Shown here: one piece after another, positions 28,801-36,718 of the stretch
Layout of the letters: every line of letters begins with the position of its first letter
How positions within the stretch are numbered: the stretch's first letter is position 1
Assembly: GCF_030064675.1 (NCBI RefSeq)
Contig: NZ_CP116413.1
Location: 6,294,001-6,358,000 of the forward strand
Reading direction: 5' to 3'
Origin: Crossiella sp. CA-258035
GTDB taxonomy: Bacteria; Actinomycetota; Actinomycetes; Mycobacteriales; Pseudonocardiaceae
Length of the DNA stretch: 64,000 nucleotides
The notes under the pieces: generated by a model
The model's input: the letters and a program-made list of their open reading frames with translations, nothing else
What the model was told of the DNA's origin: nothing
Databases searched by the model: none
Position numbers and translations under genes: made by a program

Positions 28801-30077
28801 CGATGATCAAGCACATGATGGACGCCGCCGAAGCGGCCGCGCCCGGCCAGCGCGCGGTCACCGTGCACAACGTGCGGCTGTTCCGCTGGCTGGTGGTGGC
28901 GCCGCCGACGCAGGTCGAGATCACGGTCACCCCGATGTCCGCCAACCGGGTCAAGGTGACCCTCGGCCAGAACGCCGAGGCCGAGGTCGCGCTCGCCCCC
29001 GCCTACCCGGCCGCCGACCTGCCGGTGTGGACCTTCGCCGAACGCGAGTGGGCGCCGAAGATCACCGCACGGCAGCTCTACGACGAGCGGTTCATGTTCC
29101 ACGGCCCGCTCTACCAAGGCGTCACCGCGCTGGAGGGCATCGGCGAGCACCACATCCGCGGTGAGGTCACCGTGCCCGGCGGGCCGGGCGCGCTGCTGGA
29201 CAACGTCGGCCAGGTCTTCGGGTACTGGATCATGGAGAACGTCACCGACAAGCGCGTGGTGTTCCCGATGTCCATGGACCGCATCCGTTTCTTCGGCCCC
29301 GAGCCCGAACCCGGCGCGCGGCTGGACTGCCTGGTGCGGATCACCGAGCTCACCGACACCGTCTTCGGCGGCGCCATGCAGCTGGTGCACGAGGGCCGGG
29401 TGTGGTGCGAGATCGACGCCTGGCTGGACCGGCGCTTCGCCAGCAACGAGAACACCAAGAAGGTCGAGCGCTTCCCCGAGCACAACCGGCTCTCCGAACG
29501 CCGCGACGCCGGTTTCCTGGTGGTGTGGGAACGCTGGCCCGATGTCGCCTCCCGCGACCTGATGATGCGCATCTACCTCAACGCCGCCGAACGCGCCGAG
29601 TACGAGGCCACCTCGCCGAGGGTGCGGCGGCGGTGGCTGCTCGGGCGGATGGCGGTCAAGGACGCGGTGCGCCAGCACCTGTGGGACGGCGGCGCCGGAC
29701 CGATGTTCCCGGTGGAGCTGACCGTCACCGGGGAGGCCACGGTCGCGGGCCGCAACCCGTTGCCGCCGTTGACCGTCTGCACCGCGCAGCAGGACGGCGT
29801 CGGCGTGGCCTTCGCCCGCGACGGCCAGGTGCCCACCGGCATCGACATCCGCGCGGTCGAGGACAGTCCCGACAACACCGCCTTCGCCGCCGCGCTGACC
29901 GCGGCCGCGCGGGCCCACGGCGGCCAGGCCGCCGAGTACGAGGTGGTCGGCGCGGAGGGTGACACGCTCACCGTCCGCGGCGCCACCGGCAGCACGACCC
30001 CGGTGACGTGGACCGTCATCACCGACCCTGACGGTGAGATCGCAGGCGAGTACGTGGTCGCCTGGACCAAGGAATAG
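25803..30077 (+). CDS. PUFA-synthase-like PKS subunit: KS-AT-DH with PPTase-like C-terminus
   Basis: A 1424-residue second subunit. KS (1-460) has Cys213, His351 and His388, so it is not a chain-length factor lacking Cys. AT spans about 560-860 with Ser628 in GHSVGE. A double-hot-dog dehydratase runs from about 960, with LRDHSFYR (His977) and FHGPLYQG. The last 150 residues carry GRMAVKDAVR (near 1281) and GIDIRAVED (near 1345), motifs recalling Sfp-type phosphopantetheinyl transferases but in reversed order. There is no KR, ER or ACP, so it must work on chains held by the ACPs of subunit 1 or the free ACP. The GTG start overlaps the preceding stop by four bases; ATG 25809 is possible. Confidence 0.9.
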   Translation: MTMTQSTPVAIVGMAVLLPGARDLESYWHNLVNGVDAITEVPADRWDADFYHPGSAAGAAKAEEVYCRRGGFVEASFDPVSFGIMPNSVAGAEPDQLIALRVAAAAIADAGGQDRLPAPDRIGVVLGRGGYLTPGLVRLDQRVRTAHQLAKTLGDLLPDLGADQLAAVRQAFVDQLGPASPESAIGLVPNLAASRIANRLDLRGPAYTVDAACASSLVAVDQAVTELAAGRCDVMLAGGVHHCHDVTFWSVFSQLRALSKDQQIRPFDRRADGILIGEGTGVVVLKRLADAQRDGDRVYAVIRGTGVASDGRSASLFNPEPEGQVLALQRAWAAAGLDPAAPGSVGLLEAHGTATPAGDGAELATLQRVFGSEGPSAVIGSVKSMIGHTMPAAGVASLVKAALALHRQVLLPTLHCEQPHADLAQTRFRPLDTAQPWELSEGQDVRRAAVNAFGFGGINAHVVLEEAPSTVDRPAITVTEPERVLTISAPTPARMAELLDLPDAEIRSTAPSTEDGCRLGIVAPTAKRLGIARKVVGKQVAWRGRNDVWFSPEPLLANGGKVAFVYPGLEADFEPRVDDVAAHFGLTVPGLDTGNVGAHGAGVVGVGRLLDTVLRKLGVQPDHIAGHSVGEWTAMITSGIYEQTQIDEFLAGFDPDSLRVPGVVFAAFGCGADRVTEVMAGRHGVVLSHDNAPNQSIVCGLEPVVQELVLELRAKNVLGQVLPFRSGFHTPMLAPYLDPIREAAAGFRLHEPSIPMWSATTAAPFPEGEQAKRELFIRHLLEPVRFRPLVQAMHAAGVRAFIQVGTGALSTLVSDCLAGQEHLSISANSPKVSGLGQLRRVLTGLWAEGAPTHPDRLDPAPRKTRAGKEIPLDLSATTVRLGGDLPGAIKAAVAPARPPAPVGDLGGAFAELDRLAAQFPLAGELGGLLRDTADTATAVLGAVGSAPVARVAAPAPPQPLRTTLHVSTETMPYLRDHSFYRTPADWPDDTDRFPVVPATTMIKHMMDAAEAAAPGQRAVTVHNVRLFRWLVVAPPTQVEITVTPMSANRVKVTLGQNAEAEVALAPAYPAADLPVWTFAEREWAPKITARQLYDERFMFHGPLYQGVTALEGIGEHHIRGEVTVPGGPGALLDNVGQVFGYWIMENVTDKRVVFPMSMDRIRFFGPEPEPGARLDCLVRITELTDTVFGGAMQLVHEGRVWCEIDAWLDRRFASNENTKKVERFPEHNRLSERRDAGFLVVWERWPDVASRDLMMRIYLNAAERAEYEATSPRVRRRWLLGRMAVKDAVRQHLWDGGAGPMFPVELTVTGEATVAGRNPLPPLTVCTAQQDGVGVAFARDGQVPTGIDIRAVEDSPDNTAFAAALTAAARAHGGQAAEYEVVGAEGDTLTVRGATGSTTPVTWTVITDPDGEIAGEYVVAWTKE

Positions 30078-30087
30078 GAGATATTCG

Positions 30088-30408
30088 GTGGAAATCACGG
30101 AAGCGCCCCTGTCGCTCGTCCGGATGACGCCCGAGGCCGTGCTGTCCGACATCACGGTGATGTTGCACAAAGTCCTTGGCGAGTACGGTTTTGACGAGGT
30201 GGAGGTCCGGATGGAGTCGACCTTCCACGACGACCTGGAGCTGGAGAGCATCGACCTGGTCGCGCTCGCCGCCGAGCTGCAGGAGCGCTACGGCTCCCGG
30301 GTCAACTTCGCCGAGTTCATCGCCGAGCTCGAGCTCGAGGAGATCATCGCGCTGACCGTTGGCCAGCTCGTCGACTACGTGGTCGGCGCGCTGGACGGGG
30401 GGAACTGA
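30088..30408 (+). CDS. Free-standing acyl carrier protein
   Basis: A 106-residue acidic carrier protein. The phosphopantetheine attachment Ser is in DLELESIDLVAL, followed by the helix III region ELELEEIIALTVGQLVDYV. The GTG at 30088 sits seven bases after AGGAG. It lies ten bases after the second PKS gene and two before the hydrolase. It could hold the starter, receive the finished chain, or serve the hydrolase and tailoring steps. It differs clearly from the two ACPs inside the first subunit. Confidence 0.9.
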   Translation: MEITEAPLSLVRMTPEAVLSDITVMLHKVLGEYGFDEVEVRMESTFHDDLELESIDLVALAAELQERYGSRVNFAEFIAELELEEIIALTVGQLVDYVVGALDGGN

Positions 30409-30410
30409 CC

Positions 30411-31214
30411 TTGGCGGTCGTGCAGGCCAACGGCATCCGCATGCACGTGCAGCGGATGGCGGCCAAGAACACCACGGTGGCAGAGCCGCCGACCGTGGTG
30501 TTCGTCCACGGCCTGGGCACCGACAGCCTGGCCAGCTTCTACTTCACCCTCGCCGGGCCGGTGGCCGCGGCGGGACACCAGGTGGTGGCCTACGACCTGC
30601 GCGGCCACGGCCGCAGCGAGCGCGCCGAGCACGGCTACCGGGTCTCCGACGCGGTGGCCGACCTGGCCGCGCTGCTGGACGAGCTGGAGATCACCGGGCC
30701 GGTGCACCTGGTCGGCAACTCCTACGGCGGCACGGTGTCCTTCAGCTTCGCCGCCACCCACCCCGCCCGGGTGGCCAGCATCCTGGTGATCGAGTCCGAG
30801 CCGACCAGCCAGGCCTGGTCGGTGAAGATGGCCGAGACGCTGGGCCGGGCACGCGAACAGCTGCAACAGGCCGAAGCGCTGGAGTGGATCACCGAGAACC
30901 GGGGCGGGCACACCTCCAAGCTGGCCAAGGCCGCCGGGCGGATGCTGCACGCCACCGCGATCGCCGACGAGCTGCCCACCGGGCCGGTGCTCACCGCCGA
31001 GCAGGTCGCCGGCATCACCGCGCCGGTGCTCGCGGTGTACGGCAGCGAGTCCGACCTGGCCGAGCAGGCGCCGGTGCTGGAAGCCGCGTTGCCGCACTGC
31101 CGCACGGTGATCGTGCCGGGGCAGGAGCACTCGGTGCTGGTGGAGGCGCCCAAGGTGATGCGTGAGCTGCTGCTGGACTGGCTGGCCGGACACGGGGCGA
31201 AGGTCGGGGTGTGA
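30411..31214 (+). CDS. Alpha/beta hydrolase, possible chain-release enzyme
   Basis: A 267-residue alpha/beta hydrolase. The oxyanion segment is VFVHGLGT, the nucleophile Ser is in GNSYGGT, an acidic residue lies in VYGSESDLAEQ and the catalytic His is in PGQEHSVLVEAP. It sits two bases after the ACP gene and overlaps the glycosyltransferase by four bases. The megasynthase lacks a thioesterase domain, so release of the chain is a reasonable but unproven role. The start is an unusual TTG (30411) behind GGGGGG; a GTG at 30420 is an alternative. Confidence 0.87.
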   Translation: MAVVQANGIRMHVQRMAAKNTTVAEPPTVVFVHGLGTDSLASFYFTLAGPVAAAGHQVVAYDLRGHGRSERAEHGYRVSDAVADLAALLDELEITGPVHLVGNSYGGTVSFSFAATHPARVASILVIESEPTSQAWSVKMAETLGRAREQLQQAEALEWITENRGGHTSKLAKAAGRMLHATAIADELPTGPVLTAEQVAGITAPVLAVYGSESDLAEQAPVLEAALPHCRTVIVPGQEHSVLVEAPKVMRELLLDWLAGHGAKVGV

Positions 31215-32383
31215 GAGTACTTTTTGTGGTCCCGCCACTGTTCGGGCACGTCAACCCGACCATCGGGCTCGGCGCTGCGCTCTCCGCGCGCGGGCACCAG
31301 GTGGCCTGGGCGGGGCACGCCGAGTTCCTGCGGCAGCTCACCCCTGCGGCGGCGACGGTCTACGACTGCGCCACCCCGGCCGAGGTCGAGGAGCGGCCGG
31401 CCGACCTGCGCGGGCCGGGGGCGCTGAAGTTCCTGTGGGAGAAGTTCCTGGTGCCGCTGGCCGAGTCGATGCTGCCGGATGTGGAGGCCGCGATCGGGGA
31501 GTTCCAGCCGGATCTGCTCGTGGTGGACCAGCAGGCGATGGCCGGCGCGCTGGCCGCGCTGCGGCTCGGGCTGCCCTGGGCGACCTCGGCGACCACCTCC
31601 GCGGAGTTCACCGATCCGTTGCGCGGCATGCCGAAGGTCGTGGAATGGGTCCAGGAGACCATGGCCGGGATGCGGGCGCGGGCGGCGGTGGCCGGGAAGA
31701 CCGACCTGCGCTACTCCCCGCACCTCACCCTCGCCTTCACCACCAGGGAACTGGTGGGAGAGCTGGACTCCGCCTTCGACCGGGTCGCCTTCGTCGGCCC
31801 GTCGATCACCGAACGTCCTGACAGCACACCGTTTCCGTGGGAACGACTGGATGAGCGGGCGAAGGTGCTGATCAGTCTCGGCACTGCCAACGCCGACGCC
31901 GGGGAACGGTTCCTGCGCGCGGCCGCCGAGGCCATGGGCGAGCTGGCCGACCGGGTCCAGGCCGTGCTGGTCGACCCCGCGGGCACGGTGACCTCGGTGC
32001 CGGACAACGTGATCACCGCGACCAGGGTGCCGCAGCTGGCGCTGCTGCCCAAGGTCGACGCGGTGGTCTGCCACGCCGGGCACAACACCGTCTGCGAGTC
32101 CCTCAGCCACGGCCTGCCGCTGGTGGTGGCGCCGATCAGGGACGACCAGCCGGTGATCGCGCAACAGGTCGCCGACGCCGGAGCGGGCATCCGCCTGCGG
32201 TTCACCAGGGCCGGTGCCGCGCACATCAGGGACGCGGTCGCCACCGTGCTCGACGAGCCGGGTTACCGCGAGGCCGCCCGCCGCCTCGCCCAGTCCTTCA
32301 CCGCCGCGGGCGGCTCGCAGGCCGCCGCGCTGCGCCTGGAGCAGCTCGCCGCACCCATCGCCATCGGAAGGATCTCCGAGTGA
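31211..32383 (+). CDS. GT1-family glycosyltransferase (macrolide glycosyltransferase type)
   Basis: A 390-residue UGT/MGT-like enzyme. The N-terminal acceptor domain starts MRVLFVVPPLFGHVNPTIGL. The C-terminal donor domain has the signature VVCHAGHNTVCESLSHGLPL and PIRDDQPVIAQQV. Family members transfer an activated sugar to small lipophilic acceptors. No sugar-nucleotide genes are nearby, so the donor is probably a common primary-metabolism sugar. The GTG start overlaps the hydrolase stop and the 3' end overlaps the methyltransferase, so all are translated from one message. Confidence 0.92.
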   Translation: MRVLFVVPPLFGHVNPTIGLGAALSARGHQVAWAGHAEFLRQLTPAAATVYDCATPAEVEERPADLRGPGALKFLWEKFLVPLAESMLPDVEAAIGEFQPDLLVVDQQAMAGALAALRLGLPWATSATTSAEFTDPLRGMPKVVEWVQETMAGMRARAAVAGKTDLRYSPHLTLAFTTRELVGELDSAFDRVAFVGPSITERPDSTPFPWERLDERAKVLISLGTANADAGERFLRAAAEAMGELADRVQAVLVDPAGTVTSVPDNVITATRVPQLALLPKVDAVVCHAGHNTVCESLSHGLPLVVAPIRDDQPVIAQQVADAGAGIRLRFTRAGAAHIRDAVATVLDEPGYREAARRLAQSFTAAGGSQAAALRLEQLAAPIAIGRISE

Positions 32384-34227
32384 GCCCGCGTTCCACTGCC
32401 CGGACCTGGCTGCGCCGTGGCGTCCAGGCCGCGCTCCTGGCCGGTCTGGTGCTCGACACCGCCGCGCTGCGCCGTCGCCTGGCCGGTCTGCGCACCCTGC
32501 CGGAACGCCCGGCCCCCGGCGACGACCGGTACCGCCTGCTGCACGCCGACGGCGTCACCGTGGACGGCCCCACCCTCAACGCCGCCCGCGCGCACGCCAA
32601 GGCCGAGGGCCTGTGCGCGCTGGAACTGGTGCCGAGGGACCTGCCCACCGCGCAGGCCATGGACCTGCTGCGCACCGTGGACCCGGCCAACTACCGCACC
32701 GACCGGCAGGCCAGGGGCGCGGGCGCCTGGCACGCGGTGCTCGCCGACGACGGCGTGCTGCACGCCGCGGGCTACCCGGCGGGACACGGCGGCCGGGACG
32801 CCGCCGAGCTCGGCCACGCCGCGGCCAAGCTCAAGCTGCACGCCCCCGACAGCACCGACCTGGTGGTCAGCCCCCGGCTGACCAGCTCGCCGGAGATCGT
32901 CGAGGACGACGCCCGGATCCTGGCCCGCTACCACGGCCGCAAGACCGCCGGCGAGCTCGGCCCCCGGCTGGGCTGGCTGGCCGTCATGGCCGGCAGCTCG
33001 GTGCTCGGTCCCGGCTGGACGGCCGCGCTGCTGGCCGCCTGGTCCGCCCAGCCCGCGGTGGTCTTCGCCGGCAGCCGCAGCCTCAAGCCGGTCGACCTGC
33101 TCTCCTACAGCGTGCGCCGGGTCGTCGCCGAGCCGAAACGCCTGCTGGCCGCCATCTCCGAGGCCCGACTGTCCACTTCGGACGATCCGGACCCGGTGAC
33201 CAGGCTGCGCCCGGCCTACCTGGCCGAGCTGGCCGACGGGGTGGCCAAGTTCTTCGAGCCGCGCCGCACCGACTGCCCGTGGTGCGGCAGCACCGACCTG
33301 GCCACCCACCTCCGGCTGCCGGACCTGTTGCAGCACAAGCCCGGCGAGTTCACCCTGGACCGCTGCCGGGCCTGCACGCACATCTTCCAGAACCCGCGGC
33401 TGACCATCGCCGGACTGGACTTCTACTACCGCGACTTCTACGACGGCCTCGGCGAGGACAAGCTGGACAAGCTCTTCGCCGCGCGCGGAGTCGCCTACCA
33501 GCCGCGCGCGGAGATGCTGCGGCCCTTCGCCGAACCGGAGTCCTGGCTGGACGTGGGCACCGGGCACGGGCACTTCTGCAACGCCGCCCGCCAGGTGTGG
33601 CCGCAGACCACCTTCGACGGCCTGGACATCACCGAGGGCGTGGAGCTGGCCGAGCACCGCGGCTGGGTCGACCGCGGCTACCGGGGCCTGTTCCCGGAGC
33701 TGGCCGCCGAGATCCACGAGAGCTACGACGTGGTCAGCATGTACCACTACCTGGAGCACAGCCGCGACCCGCGCCAGGAGCTGGAGGCCGCGCTCAAGGT
33801 GCTCAAGCCCGGCGGCCACCTGATGATCGAGGTGCCGGACCCGGAGTCCCGCTGGGGCAAGCTGCTCGGCAAGTGGTGGCTGCCCTGGCTCCAGCCCCAG
33901 CACCTGCACTTCGTGCCCATCGGCAACCTGCGCGCCGCCCTGTCCGAGATGGGCTTCACCGTGGTCGCCGAACAACGCGGCGAACCCCACGAACCCCTCG
34001 ACCTCGTCGGCGCCGCCTGGAACGCGGTCAACCACTACGCCCCCCGCGACAACGTGCCCTGGGCGCCCCAGCCACCGACCCCCGGCGCCAGGGCCGGACG
34101 GACCGCGACGATGATCGCGGCGGCCCCGGCGCTGGTCACCGCGGCGCTGACCGACCGGCTGCTCTCCCCGCTGTCGAAGAAGTACGGCGCCTCCAGCGCC
34201 TACCGGCTGCTCGCCCGCAAGGACTGA
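32380..34227 (+). CDS. Zinc-ribbon SAM methyltransferase with N-terminal membrane-like domain (paralogue 1)
   Basis: A 615-residue protein. Residues 1-270 are a domain of unknown function with hydrophobic stretches (LGWLAVMAGSSVLG and LAAWSAQPAVVFAGS). A four-Cys zinc-ribbon-like site follows (Cys299, Cys302, Cys329, Cys332). A class I methyltransferase domain then begins with WLDVGTGHGHF near residue 390, and MYHYLEH and LKPGGHLMIEVPDPES follow. It is the last gene of the PKS operon (GTGA overlap with the glycosyltransferase) and ends at a strong terminator, so it probably methylates the lipid or its sugar. It is closely related to the proteins at 36719 and 38548. Confidence 0.87.
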   Translation: MSPRSTARTWLRRGVQAALLAGLVLDTAALRRRLAGLRTLPERPAPGDDRYRLLHADGVTVDGPTLNAARAHAKAEGLCALELVPRDLPTAQAMDLLRTVDPANYRTDRQARGAGAWHAVLADDGVLHAAGYPAGHGGRDAAELGHAAAKLKLHAPDSTDLVVSPRLTSSPEIVEDDARILARYHGRKTAGELGPRLGWLAVMAGSSVLGPGWTAALLAAWSAQPAVVFAGSRSLKPVDLLSYSVRRVVAEPKRLLAAISEARLSTSDDPDPVTRLRPAYLAELADGVAKFFEPRRTDCPWCGSTDLATHLRLPDLLQHKPGEFTLDRCRACTHIFQNPRLTIAGLDFYYRDFYDGLGEDKLDKLFAARGVAYQPRAEMLRPFAEPESWLDVGTGHGHFCNAARQVWPQTTFDGLDITEGVELAEHRGWVDRGYRGLFPELAAEIHESYDVVSMYHYLEHSRDPRQELEAALKVLKPGGHLMIEVPDPESRWGKLLGKWWLPWLQPQHLHFVPIGNLRAALSEMGFTVVAEQRGEPHEPLDLVGAAWNAVNHYAPRDNVPWAPQPPTPGARAGRTATMIAAAPALVTAALTDRLLSPLSKKYGASSAYRLLARKD

Positions 34228-34232
34228 CCGGC

Positions 34233-34266
34233 GTGACCCCGGGCGGCCTCACCCGCCCGGGGTCAC
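34233..34266. terminator. Bidirectional terminator closing the PKS operon
   Basis: A perfect 14-base-pair stem (34233-34246 with 34253-34266) has a six-base loop, six bases after the methyltransferase stop. It overlaps the last codons of the convergent ASCH gene. Confidence 0.85.
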
Positions 34267-34671
34267 CAGCCGGAACCGCTGCGCCAGCACCAGCGTGTCG
34301 TCATCCACGGTGAAGCCGGGATCACCCAGCTCCGCGCGCACCTGCGGGCTGTGCCAGAACTCCTCGTGCCCGGTCCGCCACTGGGCCACGGTCTCGTCGC
34401 CCTCGCCTTCGTCCAGCACGTGCTGGAGATCGACCTCGGCCAGCCGCAGCACCCGCACCCCGGTGATCTCGATCACCCCTACCGACCGGCCGGCGGAGTC
34501 CAGCACCGCCCGCCGCTGCCCTGCCTCCGGCAGCGGGGTGCCGGTGCGCTGGTAGCTCAGCAGCAGCGCTGAGGTGGAGGTTTTCGCGCCGGCGAGGATC
34601 GCGGCCACCAGGCGGTCGCGCAACGGGCCCGGGAAGCCGAACTCCGCGGCGGGCAGCTCGTGCTCGGTCAT
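34249..34671 (-). CDS. ASCH domain protein
   Basis: A 140-residue protein of the ASCH superfamily, a PUA-like fold proposed to bind RNA. It shows the usual pattern: FPGPLRDRLVAAILAGAKTS, then LLLSYQRTGTPLPEAGQRRAVLD, VIEITGVRVLRLAEVD and WRTGHEEFW. Its 3' end lies inside the terminator hairpin of the PKS operon. It is followed by no partner on its strand; the VOC gene upstream is 58 bases away. No role in the lipid cluster is implied. Confidence 0.85.
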   Translation of the reverse strand: MTEHELPAAEFGFPGPLRDRLVAAILAGAKTSTSALLLSYQRTGTPLPEAGQRRAVLDSAGRSVGVIEITGVRVLRLAEVDLQHVLDEGEGDETVAQWRTGHEEFWHSPQVRAELGDPGFTVDDDTLVLAQRFRLVTPGG

Positions 34672-34729
34672 GCCGGGAGCCTAGGCGTCAACCGAACGGT
34701 CGATCGGGCCCGCGGGCTGCGCTAGCGTC

Positions 34730-35119
34730 CTAGCGGGTGGCGAACAGGTCGATGCCGTTGCCGTCGGGGTCCTCGACCACGGCGTAGCGCTGGCCCCAGA
34801 ACGCGTCGAACGGGGTCAGCTCGCTCTTGTGGCCCAGGCCGGTCAGGCGGTCGTGCAGCTCGTCCACCTCGGCCGGGGTGTCCAGCTGGAAGGCCAGGCT
34901 GATCCGGCCGCGGCCCTTCGGCGGGGTGAAGTCCGGGGTGAACGAGGCGACCGTGGCCTCGGTGTCCCAGGCCAGCTTGAGGCCGCCGGGCAGCTCGTGC
35001 TCCACGTGCGGCTCGGCGTCGGCCGAGGCGGGCAGCGCCAGCCCCAGTTCCCGGTAGAACGCCAGCGACCTGGCCATGTCGGCGACCAGGATCTCGACCA
35101 CGGCGAAACGCGGTGTCAT
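34730..35119 (-). CDS. VOC (glyoxalase/bleomycin resistance) family protein
   Basis: A 129-residue single vicinal-oxygen-chelate protein with two beta-alpha-beta-beta-beta units: FAVVEILVADMARSLAFYREL at the start and YAVVEDPDGNGIDLFA at the end. The specific function cannot be inferred from the fold. It is divergent from the AraC regulator, 97 bases apart, which could regulate it. A small hairpin CGCTAG/CTAGCG overlaps its stop codon. Confidence 0.88.
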   Translation of the reverse strand: MTPRFAVVEILVADMARSLAFYRELGLALPASADAEPHVEHELPGGLKLAWDTEATVASFTPDFTPPKGRGRISLAFQLDTPAEVDELHDRLTGLGHKSELTPFDAFWGQRYAVVEDPDGNGIDLFATR

Positions 35120-35216
35120 GTGCTTCCTCCTTGACGGGTCGGCCCCACGCTAGGCCGTCCGGGCGACTACCGTCTTGAACGAAACGGCCAGCCAGCCGAC
35201 CGGCCGGGAGGCGCCG

Positions 35217-35927
35217 ATGAGTGGGTACCGGGAGTACCGCCCGGATGGCGCACTGCGCGCGCACGCGGCCTGCCTGTGGGCCGACCGGACCGGCGGGCAG
35301 GCCAGGGCGCAGCGGGTGCTGCCGGATGGCTGCATGGACCTGTTGTGGCTGCACGGGCGGCTGGTGGTGGTCGGCGCGGACACCGGGTGGCGGCTGGCCC
35401 AGCTGCCGCCCGGCGGCCTGGTGGTGGGCCTGCGGCTGCGGCCGGGCGCCGGTGCGCTGCTGCTCGGCCGGACCCCGGCGGAACAGCTGCGGGACCGGAC
35501 CGTGGACGTCGAGGACCTGTGGGGTGCGCGCGGGCTGGCCGAGCGGTTCGACGGCGAACCCGGCGTCCGGACCATCGGCCGGCTTGTGCAACGGATTGCG
35601 ATCGGGCGACTACCGGAGGCCGGTGCGCTGGATCCGGTGGTGATGACAGCCAGCCGGGCTCTTGACGTGCCCAATCCTTTATCGGTATTGGCGCTGGCCG
35701 ACCGGCTCGGCGTGTCCGAACGAAGCCTGCGCCGCCGGGTCGGGGCCGCGGTCGGATACGGTCCGAAAACACTGGCGCGAATCCTGCGCTTCCAGCGAGT
35801 TCTGCGTGACAACCAGGGCAACCTGGCCGATCGGGCGGCCGCGCACGGCTACGCCGACCAGGCTCACCTGGCCCGCGAGTTCCGCCGGCTGGCCGGACAT
35901 CCGCCCAGCTCACCGCCCGGACAGTGA
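35217..35927 (+). CDS. AraC family transcriptional regulator
   Basis: A 236-residue regulator. The N-terminal sensor region (YREYRPDGALRAHAACLWADR, VLPDGCMDLLW, VGLRLRPGAGALLLG) is of the type found in the DUF6597-like AraC group. The C-terminal double HTH contains LSVLALADRLGVSERSLRRRV and ADRAAAHGYADQAHLAREFRRLAGHPP. I chose the ATG at 35217 behind GGGAGG; an upstream TTG at 35175 has no ribosome site. It is divergent from the VOC gene, its most likely target. Confidence 0.92.
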   Translation: MSGYREYRPDGALRAHAACLWADRTGGQARAQRVLPDGCMDLLWLHGRLVVVGADTGWRLAQLPPGGLVVGLRLRPGAGALLLGRTPAEQLRDRTVDVEDLWGARGLAERFDGEPGVRTIGRLVQRIAIGRLPEAGALDPVVMTASRALDVPNPLSVLALADRLGVSERSLRRRVGAAVGYGPKTLARILRFQRVLRDNQGNLADRAAAHGYADQAHLAREFRRLAGHPPSSPPGQ

Positions 35928-36128
35928 CGTGATCGGCACGCACCGGCGCCGACTCTACTTCCGTTGATGTCGGAAATGCCCTATCGGGCAACAAGTTTCG
36001 CATCACATCGGTGAATCGGCGTGCCGTTCGTGGCCGCCCCGGCCGGGTTTCTGCCAGAATGGTGTCATCTCCCCGATCTCGGGAGCACCTGCCCGCAGGT
36101 GGGAACGGTAACTGAGAGAGTTGATCCA

Positions 36129-36578
36129 GTGACCTTTGATGCCGAGACCGTTGTGGCATGGGCTGAACTGCCCACCGCGGAACTCCGTGTGAATGCCCAG
36201 CGCCTCGCCGCGGCCCGTCTTCCGGCACAGCATCCCTTGTGGACGGTCATCCGGGAACGCCCCGCGCTGGCGGCCAAGCTGCGCAGTGCCTTCTCCGGAC
36301 TGCTCGTCACGATCAAGGGCAGCCGGGACGAGCACATGCAGCGGCTGTGGATCACCGCGGCGCGCAACGCGATCGACGCGAAGACCGCGCCGGAGCAGAA
36401 GCCGGTGGCCGCCGCGCCGAAGACCGAGCAGCCCGTCGCGGCCGCGCCCGCGCGTCCGGCGCCGCAGCCCGAGGTGCGGCACGTGCCGGTGCAGCAGCCG
36501 CAGTTCGGGCCGCCGCCGCCGGCCACGCCGTCGCGCTCCGCGGCGCCGATCCCCCAGGTCGTGTTCCAGGAACCGTGA
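36129..36578 (+). CDS. Hypothetical protein with Pro/Ala-rich tail
   Basis: An unrecognised protein of 149 residues. A helical N-terminal half (TFDAETVVAWAELPTAEL, then ERPALAAKLRSAFSGLLVTI) is followed by a low-complexity Ala/Pro/Gln tail from about residue 85. There is no signal peptide or membrane helix. The GTG at 36129 sits about nine bases after GAGAGAG; the frame is open from 36021. It is monocistronic, because a strong terminator follows directly. Codon usage matches the neighbours, so it is likely a real gene. Confidence 0.65.
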   Translation: MTFDAETVVAWAELPTAELRVNAQRLAAARLPAQHPLWTVIRERPALAAKLRSAFSGLLVTIKGSRDEHMQRLWITAARNAIDAKTAPEQKPVAAAPKTEQPVAAAPARPAPQPEVRHVPVQQPQFGPPPPATPSRSAAPIPQVVFQEP

Positions 36579-36585
36579 CCAGCGG

Positions 36586-36629
36586 GCGCGCGGCCGAATC
36601 GTCCATTGTGGACGATCGAGGCCGCGCGC
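36586..36629 (+). terminator. Strong terminator after the hypothetical gene
   Basis: Arms of ten bases (36586-36595 with 36620-36629) enclose a second perfect eight-base stem (36598-36605 with 36609-36616). It lies eight bases after the stop and separates this gene from the methyltransferase pair. Confidence 0.8.
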
Positions 36630-36718
36630 ACCCGGTCACCCGACTCGATCGGGCGGTAACCGGCGCGACACGCTGACGATGATCGGGTTCGCGGCCCTGG
36701 CGGCGCAGGATTCTTGAC

